Shown here one piece after another: positions 1-6,111 of a stretch of 11,368 bases of DNA. Within the stretch, counting starts at the first letter, position 1. Every line of letters begins with the position of its first letter. The notes under the pieces were generated by a model. The model ran no database searches. It saw nothing but the letters and a program-made list of their open reading frames with translations, and was not told the DNA's origin. Source of the DNA: DAOUFU01 sp034429275 (GTDB lineage Bacteria; Chloroflexota; Anaerolineae; Aggregatilineales; Aggregatilineaceae); the NCBI GenBank assembly GCA_034429275.1, contig DAOUFU010000149.1, positions 1 to 11,368 on the forward strand, in the 5' to 3' direction. Both the position numbers and the translations under genes were made by a program.

Positions 1-738
1 CAGGGCGGTGTTCAGCGCAGAGAGCCGGGCCGCGCGCGCATTGAGGCGGCGCATAGTCTCATTGAGCGACTCCAGCCGGTCCAACTGCCGTTCGATGGCC
101 CCGAAGCCGGTGAGATCGGGCAGGCCCTGTACGGCATCGAGTACGGTGACGGCCAGGTCGCGGCGGGTGTGGACGAGGTCCCCGCCCAGAGTCCGGCCCA
201 GCAGCGCGGTCAGCGCGGGCACGCCGACCCCGGCCAGCAGCAGGAACACCACCAGCGAGACGGCCAGCAGGGGGTCGTGAGCGCCCATGAAAACGATCAT
301 CAGCAGGCCAACCAACACGGCGATGGCGGGCGGGGCAATCACACGCAGGTAAATGTTTTCCAGGGTGTTGATGTCGCTCACGGCACGGGTGAGCAGATCG
401 CCGGAGCGCCGGTCCTGCAGGCGGGCCGGGGCGAGCGGTTCGACGCGCTCGTAGAACCAGACGCGCAGCCCGGCCAGCAGGCGAAAGGTGGCCTGGTGCG
501 AGACGTACCGCTCCAGGTAGCGCAAGACTCCGCGCGCGATGCCAAAAAAGCGCACGCCCACAATGGCGATGTTCAGCGTGCTGATGTGGGGGTGAAGGGC
601 GGCGCTGGCGATGATCCAGGCCGCGGTGGACATCAGGCCGATGCTGCTGCCGATGGTGGCAAAGCCCAGCAGGGCGGAAAGCGCCATCCAATAACGATAG
701 GGCGCGGCAAGGGTCAGCAAGCGGCGGAAGGTGGTCAT
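1..738 (-). CDS. cydC: Thiol/heme ABC transporter subunit CydC, N-terminal part (cut by window edge)
   Basis: This is the transmembrane half of CydC, the partner of CydD in the inner-membrane ABC transporter needed to assemble cytochrome bd. In E. coli CydDC is reported to export cysteine and glutathione, and later structural work argues for heme transport. Reading from an ATG at 738, the frame stays open for 246 codons to the edge, about 40% of a normal CydC of 550-580 residues; the nucleotide-binding domain lies outside. Visible landmarks are the start MTTFRRLLTLAAPYRYWMAL, the segment RFFGIARGVLRYLERYVSH at about 64-82, and LLTRAVSDINTLENIYLRV at about 115-133, which matches the CydC-type ABC exporter membrane domain. 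Its ATG overlaps the cydD stop codon (ATGA), so the two are translationally coupled. It is called CydC rather than CydD because it is the downstream gene of the pair and because of the DINTLENIYLRV segment. Confidence 0.9.
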   Translation of the reverse strand, partial: MTTFRRLLTLAAPYRYWMALSALLGFATIGSSIGLMSTAAWIIASAALHPHISTLNIAIVGVRFFGIARGVLRYLERYVSHQATFRLLAGLRVWFYERVEPLAPARLQDRRSGDLLTRAVSDINTLENIYLRVIAPPAIAVLVGLLMIVFMGAHDPLLAVSLVVFLLLAGVGVPALTALLGRTLGGDLVHTRRDLAVTVLDAVQGLPDLTGFGAIERQLDRLESLNETMRRLNARAARLSALNTAL

Positions 739-2435
739 TGGCTGAGGTGCCCCGGCATGTCACTGAGAGCGACTCTGCCTGCATCGAGGGCGATCACCTG
801 GTGGGCGCGCTCGACGGTGCGCAGGCGGTGGGCGATGATCAGGGCAGTGCGCCCGGCGAGCAGGTCGTCCAGCGCGTCCAGGATCAGCGATTCGGTGGCC
901 GGGTCGAGATGGGCGGTCGCCTCGTCGAGAATGATGAGCGGGGCATCTTTGAGGAAGGCGCGGGCCAGCGCGATCCGCTGAGCCTGGCCGCCGCTCAAGC
1001 GTGCGCCGCGCTCACCGAGAAGCGTATCGTAACCCTGGGGCAGCGCGTCGATGAATTCGGCAGCGTGAGCGCGCCCGGCAGCGCGGACGACATCGGCAAG
1101 CGGGGCATCGGGCCGGGCAAGCCGGATGTTGTCTATGACGGAGGCGGCCAGCAGATAGGGCGACTGGGGCACCCAGGCGATCCCGGCCCGCCAGAGATCG
1201 GGCGGGATCGCGCGCAGGTCACGATCACCGACCAGGATACGGCCCGAGTCGGGCGTCAGGAAGCCCAGCAGCAGATCGGCCAGGGTGGATTTGCCGGAGC
1301 CGCTGGGGCCGATCAGGGCGGTGTGCTGGCCCGGCTCCAGCCGCAGCGAGACTCCGCGCAGGGCCGGGCGGTCAGCATAGGCGTAATGCACATCGTCAAC
1401 CATGATGGGGTGGCGCATCCAGTCGGCGGGCAGAGGGGCGGGCGGCGCTGCGGAAGCGGGTCCGGCGGGCAATGGCGTTTCCAGCACGTCGAAGATGCGC
1501 GCGGCGGCGGCAGTGCCGGAGGTCCCCGCGTGGAAGCGCGCGCCAAGAGTGCGCAGCGGCAGGTAATATTCCGGGGCGAGGATCAGCAAAAAGAAGGCCG
1601 ACTCGAAGGCCAGGGTGTCGTGCAGCACACGCAGGCCGATCTCGACTGCGACGATGGCGGTGCTGAGTGTGGCGAGCATTTCGAGCGCCAGGGCCGAGAT
1701 GAAGGCGATCCGCAGCACCGAGAGGGTCGCATCGCGGAACTGGTCGCTGACACGGCGGATGATGGCGATCTGGTCGCGCTCGCGCCCGAACAGCTTGAGG
1801 GTGGTCAGCCCTTGCAGCACATCGAGGAAGTGGGCGCTCAGGCGGCTGAGCTGGCCCCACTGGCGGCGCGATTGGTGGCTGGCGGCGCTGCCGATCAGGA
1901 TCATGAAAAAGGGGATGAGCGGAGCGGTTAACAGCAGGACAACGCCGGTGAGCACATCGAGCGGGAAGACGACCAGCAGGATCGCGCCGGGGATGAGCGC
2001 GGCCAGGGCAAGCTGGGGCAGGTATTGGGCGAAGTAGGCATCCAGTTCTTCCACGCCCTGAATGGCGGTGTTGGCCAGCTCGCCGGAACGCTCGCCGCGC
2101 GTGTAGGCCGGTCCCAGGGCGGCGATGTGGCGCAGCAGGCGCGAGCGGAGGTCGGTCTTGATGCGCCCGGCGACGTGGTGGGCGGCGATCTCGCCGACAG
2201 CGAGGGCGGCGGCGCGCCCCACAGCGATGAGGACCAGGGCGGCCAGCAGGGGCGCGACCTGGTGCAAGGTGTGCGCGTGGAGGAATACCCGGTCCACGAC
2301 GCGGGCAAGCAGGGCGGCCTGGGCGATCAGCAGCAGGCCAGAGACCAGGCCGAGCAGCACGGCCAGGGTAAAGGCGGCGCGCACGTCCTGGCGGGCAGCG
2401 CTCAGCGCACGGAGCAGTCGGGAATCCAGATTCAT
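735..2435 (-). CDS. cydD: Thiol/heme ABC transporter subunit CydD
   Basis: CydD is the first subunit of the CydDC heterodimeric ABC exporter in the cytoplasmic membrane, required for a functional bd oxidase. At 566 residues it is full length. The membrane domain covers about residues 18-300, with hydrophobic helices near 20-45, 62-80, 145-180 and 245-270. It ends in the coupling segment HFLDVLQGLTTLKLFGRERD (202-221), typical of CydD. The ATPase domain follows: Walker A GPSGSGKST (376-384), Q-loop Gln424, signature LSGGQ (480-484), Walker B LIILDE (500-505) and H-loop His536. All catalytic motifs are intact. The ATG at 2435 has no clear Shine-Dalgarno sequence; the next upstream stretch is the divergent intergenic region. 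It overlaps cydC by 4 bp. Its oxidase genes cydAB lie about 3.7 kb away on the same strand, separated by a metal-uptake operon and a HAD gene. Confidence 0.95.
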   Translation of the reverse strand: MNLDSRLLRALSAARQDVRAAFTLAVLLGLVSGLLLIAQAALLARVVDRVFLHAHTLHQVAPLLAALVLIAVGRAAALAVGEIAAHHVAGRIKTDLRSRLLRHIAALGPAYTRGERSGELANTAIQGVEELDAYFAQYLPQLALAALIPGAILLVVFPLDVLTGVVLLLTAPLIPFFMILIGSAASHQSRRQWGQLSRLSAHFLDVLQGLTTLKLFGRERDQIAIIRRVSDQFRDATLSVLRIAFISALALEMLATLSTAIVAVEIGLRVLHDTLAFESAFFLLILAPEYYLPLRTLGARFHAGTSGTAAAARIFDVLETPLPAGPASAAPPAPLPADWMRHPIMVDDVHYAYADRPALRGVSLRLEPGQHTALIGPSGSGKSTLADLLLGFLTPDSGRILVGDRDLRAIPPDLWRAGIAWVPQSPYLLAASVIDNIRLARPDAPLADVVRAAGRAHAAEFIDALPQGYDTLLGERGARLSGGQAQRIALARAFLKDAPLIILDEATAHLDPATESLILDALDDLLAGRTALIIAHRLRTVERAHQVIALDAGRVALSDMPGHLSQ

Positions 2436-2473
2436 CGATGGTTGGCGGCGCGTTTGAGAATCGGAAAAAACAA

Positions 2474-2507
2474 CCAGGACAAATTTAGCATAACGCGCTT
2501 GTTCTGG
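2474..2507. promoter_or_regulatory. Imperfect inverted repeat around the cydD promoter (possible operator)
   Basis: Arms CCAGGACAA (2474-2482) and TTGTTCTGG (2499-2507) are complementary at 8 of 9 positions, with a 16-nt spacer. The repeat flanks the candidate cydD -10 element, one arm in the promoter spacer and the other at the predicted start site. The half-site centres are 25 bp apart. It could bind a dimeric or tetrameric regulator, form a weak hairpin, or be chance. I do not recognise the motif. Confidence 0.35.
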
Positions 2508-2514
2508 CTTACAA
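2487..2514 (-). promoter_or_regulatory. Candidate sigma-70-type promoter for cydDC
   Basis: On the minus strand a TTGTAA -35 (2514-2509), a 16-nt spacer and a TATGCT -10 (2492-2487) lie ahead of cydD. Transcription would begin near 2480, giving a leader of about 45 nt before the ATG at 2435. The match to consensus is good at both elements but the spacer is one base short of ideal. Found by eye only. Confidence 0.45.
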
Positions 2515-2557
2515 TAAAGACACGTGTGAGGGGAGCTGTAGAGAACGGAAAAATCCG

Positions 2558-3190
2558 GTGAATTATCAGCATATCATCTGGGATTTTGATGGCACGTTGT
2601 TCGATACCTACCCGGCGATGAACCGCGCGGTAAGGCTCGCCGCGGCAGATCTTGGGGCGGTCGTGGCGCTGGATCGGATCGCCCGATTGATGAACCAGAC
2701 GATGGCGCTGTGTGTCGAAACGATTTCGATGGATTATGGACTTGACCGGGAACAGTTCGAGGCGCGCATCGCGCATTATCACGCGCGGGCCACACCGGAT
2801 GAGCAGCCGCCGCTGCCCGGCGCGCTGGAGATTTGCCAGCGAGTCATAGACGCGGGCGGGTACAATCACATCTTCACGCACCGCAATCACGAATCGATGG
2901 GCGAACTGCTGGACTGGTACAGCGCGCGCCCGCTGTTCACGGATATTGTTTCCGTTCACGACGGGTACGCGCGCAAGCCGAACCCGGCGGGCTTTCTGGC
3001 GATCATGGCGAAACACCGGGCCGATCCGGCGAGCGTGCTGGCGGTTGGAGATCGCTTGCTGGATGTGCTGGCGGCATCGAACGCGGGGATCGATGCGTGC
3101 TTGCTGAGCAATGATCCGGGCATGTTGGGCAAACCGCGATATGTGATCGGTCACCTGGATGAGATGGTGCGGGTCCTGGGCCTGGAATAG
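2558..3190 (+). CDS. HAD-superfamily hydrolase, phosphoglycolate-phosphatase-like (subfamily IA)
   Basis: This is a cytoplasmic phosphatase of the haloacid dehalogenase superfamily, 210 residues. All four HAD motifs are present: motif I DFDGTLFDT with nucleophile Asp9 and acid/base Asp11; motif II Thr107 in FTHRN; motif III Lys140 in RKPNP; motif IV GDRLLD with Asp165 and Asp169 for Mg2+. Residues 15-95 are the helical cap typical of subfamily IA. The start is GTG at 2558: the first ATG downstream (2618) would remove motif I, and no upstream in-frame ATG or GTG is seen. There is no good Shine-Dalgarno sequence; a GGGGAG at 2530-2535 is too far away. A possible weak -10 (TACAAT, 2510-2515) has no convincing -35. 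The gene stands alone, divergent from cydD and convergent with cbiO. The substrate cannot be predicted; phosphoglycolate or another small phosphoester is possible. Confidence 0.85.
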   Translation: MNYQHIIWDFDGTLFDTYPAMNRAVRLAAADLGAVVALDRIARLMNQTMALCVETISMDYGLDREQFEARIAHYHARATPDEQPPLPGALEICQRVIDAGGYNHIFTHRNHESMGELLDWYSARPLFTDIVSVHDGYARKPNPAGFLAIMAKHRADPASVLAVGDRLLDVLAASNAGIDACLLSNDPGMLGKPRYVIGHLDEMVRVLGLE

Positions 3191-3217
3191 CGGCCCGTCT
3201 GCGGAGCAGTCGATCGC

Positions 3218-3252
3218 AAAAAAACGCGCCTGGCATCAGCCGGGCGCGTTTT
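3218..3252. terminator. Bidirectional intrinsic terminator between the HAD gene and cbiO
   Basis: Arms AAAACGCGCCTGGC (3221-3234) and GCCGGGCGCGTTTT (3239-3252) pair along 14 bp with one G-U pair and close on a 4-nt ATCA loop. Seven A residues (3218-3224) give a T7 tract for minus-strand transcripts leaving cbiO, and the TTTT at 3249-3252 serves plus-strand transcripts from the HAD gene. It sits between two convergent stop codons (3190 and 3287), exactly where a shared terminator is expected. Confidence 0.85.
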
Positions 3253-3286
3253 GCTGTCGGGGCGCGGTGGAATGTTTGGGCGGCGT

Positions 3287-4009
3287 TCACGGCGTTTCCA
3301 GGCCGTGCGCTTCCATCAGGTCGCGGTCGAACAAAATCTCGCCGGTGGGGCCATCCTCGATGATGCGTCCCCCATCCAGTAGCACGGTGCGCGAGCATAG
3401 TTCGGCGACCAGGCGCATATCGTGGGTGCTGATCAGCAGGGTCTGCTTGTCGAGCCTGCGCATCAGGTGGATCAGGTCGCGGCGTGCGCGCGGGTCCAGC
3501 CCGGCGGTGGGTTCGTCGAGTACGAGGATTTTGGGGTCCATGCTGAGCACAGTGGCGATGGCGATGCGCGTCTTTTCGCGTACGCTGAGGTGAAAGGACG
3601 AGCGGTCCGCGTAGTCATCCATGCCGACAGCGTGCAGTGCCCGCTGCACCCGATCGCGCACGCTGTCTTCGCTGAGGCCCATGTGCAGCGGCCCAAAAGC
3701 GACATCGTCGAACACCCTGGGCGAAAAAAGCTGGTCGTCGGGGTTTTGGAAGACGAGGCCAAGACGGGCGCGAATCTGGCCGAGCGTGCTGTCTTCGAGC
3801 CGCAGGTCGTCGATGCGGATGCTGCCCTGCTTGCTGCGCAGAATGCCGTTGAGATGCAGCATCAGGGTGGATTTGCCTGCCCCGTTGGGACCGACCAGCG
3901 CGACTCGTTCATCCCGCTCCACCAACAGGTTGATCTCGTCGAGGGCCTTGCGGCCATCGGGATAGCTGAAGCTGAGATCGTGAACGGAAATGATGAAGGG
4001 ACTTGACAC
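3287..4009 (-). CDS. cbiO: ECF cobalt/nickel transporter ATPase CbiO, with altered signature motif
   Basis: This is the ATP-binding subunit of a group I energy-coupling-factor transporter importing Co2+ or Ni2+ with CbiQ and CbiM. The 240 residues form a full ABC domain: Walker A GPNGAGKST (40-48), Q-loop FQNPDDQLF with Gln88, Walker B ILVLDE (161-166), D-loop AGLD (169-172) and H-loop His196. QNPDDQLF and ATVLSMDPKILVLDEPT are characteristic of CbiO/EcfA. The signature motif is LSVRE (141-145) in place of LSGGQ or the CbiO-like LSxGE. The codon for Arg144 is CGC, one base from GGC glycine. Since the ATPase otherwise looks intact, this is a natural variant, an impaired subunit or a sequencing error. 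Translation starts at a GTG (4009), 4 nt after the cbiQ stop, the last gene of the operon. Transcription ends at the hairpin 3218-3252. Confidence 0.93.
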   Translation of the reverse strand: MSSPFIISVHDLSFSYPDGRKALDEINLLVERDERVALVGPNGAGKSTLMLHLNGILRSKQGSIRIDDLRLEDSTLGQIRARLGLVFQNPDDQLFSPRVFDDVAFGPLHMGLSEDSVRDRVQRALHAVGMDDYADRSSFHLSVREKTRIAIATVLSMDPKILVLDEPTAGLDPRARRDLIHLMRRLDKQTLLISTHDMRLVAELCSRTVLLDGGRIIEDGPTGEILFDRDLMEAHGLETP

Positions 4010-4013
4010 AGGA

Positions 4014-4910
4014 TCAGCCTTTCCACCACAGCAGCGCCAGGGTTTCGATGAGGATCAGGGCCAGGATGGGCAGCGCACCGATCAGCACGGCGCGGCGGGT
4101 GAGCGGCGGCGGATCGAGGCGGCGAAGCTGGCCGCAATAGCCGCGCGCGACCATCGCGGCATAGACTCGCTCGCTGCGTTCGTAGCTGCGCAGGAACAGG
4201 CTGCCGACCATGTGCCCGGTGACGCGGGCGCGCCAGCGCAGTGACATGCCGGAATGCGCAGTCAGGTAGTGCATCCGATAGCGGCCCGGCGCGGGCCGAC
4301 TGGAGAGAGTCTCGCCGGGCAGGGCAACGATGCGCGACAGGCGCGTGCCGGAGTAGGGGTAATCATCCGGGATGCGCAGGCGCGCGCTGCGGGCGGCGCG
4401 GGCACGAACCAGGCGCTCGGCTTCGTCGCGCAGGGTGCCCAGATAGCGATACATGAACCCGATGATGGCGACCAGAGTCGCCGGGACGCGCAGACTGCCG
4501 AGCGCCCACAGTAGATCGGTGAACGGCGTGCTGATCGACAGCAGCAGGGCGACCTGGACCGACAGCCAGCTTTTGAGCATGATGGCGGCGAACCGCCCGA
4601 TTCCTGCGTCGGTCACCGGCTGACCGAGCACAGAGAAGACCGGATCGCCGGGGGTGGTGAACACCAGCGTGATAGCAGCCAGGGCAAAGGGCAGCGCCAC
4701 TCCACCCAGCCGGGCCAGCCGGAATACGCCGACCCGCGCCAGCACCGCCATGCTGGCGATCAGCGCCCACAGCAGGGGATAGGCGGGCCAGGCGGTCTCC
4801 GGCGTGAGCACAATACCCACAATCAGAGCCAGTGCGGTGACCAGCTTGACGCGCGGGTCGAGGTGATGTACCAGGCTGTCGCGCGGCAGAAAGTGTTCGG
4901 TGCGAGTCAT
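4014..4910 (-). CDS. cbiQ: ECF cobalt/nickel transporter transmembrane subunit CbiQ (T component)
   Basis: CbiQ is the membrane scaffold that couples CbiO hydrolysis to movement of the substrate subunit CbiM. The 298 residues begin with SLVHHLDPRVKLV (12-24), the conserved entry of the family, followed by hydrophobic segments near 22-36, 44-60, 68-85 and 108-128, and a final helix at 273-296. The two cytoplasmic coupling helices are present: RARAAR (169-174) and ERVYAAMVARGY (247-258), the Ala-Arg-Gly-type motifs that dock on the ATPases. Between them are about 80 residues, roughly 35 more than I expect in CbiQ (about 179-224, rich in Arg and Pro). The protein is therefore longer than the usual 225-260 residues. 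It lies 20 bp after cbiM and 4 bp before cbiO, so the three form one transcript. Confidence 0.92.
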   Translation of the reverse strand: MTRTEHFLPRDSLVHHLDPRVKLVTALALIVGIVLTPETAWPAYPLLWALIASMAVLARVGVFRLARLGGVALPFALAAITLVFTTPGDPVFSVLGQPVTDAGIGRFAAIMLKSWLSVQVALLLSISTPFTDLLWALGSLRVPATLVAIIGFMYRYLGTLRDEAERLVRARAARSARLRIPDDYPYSGTRLSRIVALPGETLSSRPAPGRYRMHYLTAHSGMSLRWRARVTGHMVGSLFLRSYERSERVYAAMVARGYCGQLRRLDPPPLTRRAVLIGALPILALILIETLALLWWKG

Positions 4911-4930
4911 GATACCTGCCGCAACCAGAG

Positions 4931-5896
4931 CTAGCGAGCCGATTTTTCGGCGGATTTGTTGAGACGTCCCGCGCCGTAACCGATACCGGCCACGATCATC
5001 ACACCGATGGCCCCGGCGAGGATGGTCGTTACAGCTTCATTACTCAGGCCGGGCACGGTGTAATCCGGCAGAATCTCGAAGGGGGCGTCTTTGGCGCTGT
5101 CGATGAAGGCTTTATCTTCGGCGACGCGCTCGAGTCCGTCCGGGTGTGGGCTGGCCAGCGGCGAGAACAGCGTGACTGCCAGGGCCAATGCCAACCCCGC
5201 CGCGATCCAGCGCGATCCGCGCGCCATTGCGGGGGACGCACCCGCCGCATCCTGGCCGAGCAGATCGGGGCGTGTTTGCAGTACGAACGCCAGCGCGGCG
5301 ACGGTGATCAGCGCCTCGCCGATGCCGATCAGGGCGTGGACACCGGCCATGGCGGGCAGGGCGACATCGAGCGGGGACGTATTCGAGATGGCAAGCTGGA
5401 GCGCGGTAGCGATGGCAGCCGCTTCCACGCTGACCCAAGCGCCCAACCCGGCCCCGGCAGTTCGCGCGCGCGGCGAGTCGCCTGCGACGCGGCGCACAAC
5501 GTCGTAGAGGGCATAGCCGATAAAGGCGGTGAGGATGTCCATGTTGACGATGTTGAAGCCAAGGGCCAGCAGGCCGCCATCCTGGAACAGCAGGGCCTGC
5601 ACCGTCACCACGCTGGTCATGACCAGGACGGCGGCCCAGGGACCGAGCAAAATAGCGGCCAGGGTGCCGCCCAGCAGGTGGCCGGACGTGCCGCCTGCCA
5701 CCGGGAAGTTGATCATCTGCGCGGCGAAGATGAACGCGGCCAGGATACCCATCAGCGGAATCTGGCGCTCGCCAAGCGAGTCTCGCGTCTGGCGCAGGGC
5801 CAGGGCGATCATGACGGCGGCCAGCGCCCAGCCGACCAGGGCGACAGGCACGCTCAGGAAACCATCGGGGATATGCAGGGCCAGGAACACAGGCAT
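4931..5896 (-). CDS. cbiM: ECF cobalt/nickel substrate-binding subunit CbiM with fused PDGLE (CbiN/NikN-like) domain
   Basis: This is the integral membrane S component that binds Co2+ or Ni2+. Residues 7-210 are the CbiM/NikM domain: LHIPDGFLS at 7-15, GHLLGG with His73, and the helix containing NMDILTAFIGY. A linker leads to a second domain (228-311) with two membrane segments flanking HPDGLE (251-256), the PDGLE motif of CbiN/NikN partners, so M and N are fused here (321 residues in all). In the NikM structure the metal is held by the amino group of Met1, His2 and His67. Here the equivalents would be residues 7, 8 and 73, an exact offset of six. The ATG at 5896 has an AAAGGA Shine-Dalgarno sequence (5912-5907), yet codon 7 is CTG, so either six residues are removed or translation begins at CTG. 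Substrate choice between cobalt and nickel cannot be settled from sequence. Confidence 0.92.
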   Translation of the reverse strand: MPVFLALHIPDGFLSVPVALVGWALAAVMIALALRQTRDSLGERQIPLMGILAAFIFAAQMINFPVAGGTSGHLLGGTLAAILLGPWAAVLVMTSVVTVQALLFQDGGLLALGFNIVNMDILTAFIGYALYDVVRRVAGDSPRARTAGAGLGAWVSVEAAAIATALQLAISNTSPLDVALPAMAGVHALIGIGEALITVAALAFVLQTRPDLLGQDAAGASPAMARGSRWIAAGLALALAVTLFSPLASPHPDGLERVAEDKAFIDSAKDAPFEILPDYTVPGLSNEAVTTILAGAIGVMIVAGIGYGAGRLNKSAEKSAR

Positions 5897-5951
5897 GGCT
5901 CACGAGTCCTTTGTTTGAGTGAACAGAAGCGCAGTCAACTGACGGGTGGAA

Positions 5952-5980
5952 AGTATAACAGATATGGGCCTAGATGTAAA
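5952..5980 (-). promoter_or_regulatory. Promoter of the cbiMQO operon
   Basis: On the minus strand a TTTACA -35 (5980-5975), a 17-nt spacer and a TATACT -10 (5957-5952) preceded by TGT (extended -10, TGTTATACT) make a near-consensus sigma-70-type promoter. The predicted start near 5945 gives a leader of about 49 nt, too short for a cobalamin riboswitch. It lies downstream of the cydAB terminator, so the metal operon is an independent transcription unit. Confidence 0.7.
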
Positions 5981-5991
5981 AAATTACATCT
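5972..5991. promoter_or_regulatory. Perfect inverted repeat over the cbiM -35 element, candidate repressor operator
   Basis: Arms AGATGTAA (5972-5979) and TTACATCT (5984-5991) are perfectly complementary with an AAAA spacer. The repeat covers the whole -35 hexamer of the cbiM promoter, the position expected for a repressor. A metal-sensing or cobalamin-sensing repressor is a reasonable inference given the operon, but the motif is not one I can assign to NikR, Fur/Zur/Nur or an ArsR-type sensor. No regulator gene is in the window. Confidence 0.55.
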
Positions 5992-6038
5992 GCAAATTGG
6001 TATGAGGGGTTTCTGTGCCAGCCGCCTGCCGAGGCCAG

Positions 6039-6071
6039 AAAAATCCCCGGCAGGCGCGCAACCTGCCGGGG
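6039..6071 (-). terminator. Intrinsic terminator of the cydAB operon
   Basis: Arms CCCCGGCAGG (6045-6054) and CCTGCCGGGG (6062-6071) pair perfectly over 10 bp around a 7-nt loop. On the minus strand the stem is followed by ATTTTT (6044-6039). It lies 41 bp after the cydB stop codon and before the cbiM promoter, separating the two operons. Confidence 0.85.
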
Positions 6072-6111
6072 TGAGGCGATCCGCGAGAAAGGAATCGGGA
6101 CCGGCGAACAG

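Noticed and set aside
2558..3190. HAD protein as a defence or toxin component near the cyd genes
   Set aside because: It has all standard HAD catalytic motifs, no partner gene and no unusual domain; a housekeeping phosphatase is the simpler reading.
5897..6111. Cobalamin riboswitch upstream of cbiM
   Set aside because: The predicted leader is only about 49 nt and no B12-box-like conserved core is seen; the two hairpins in the gap are explained as the cydAB terminator and the palindromic operator.
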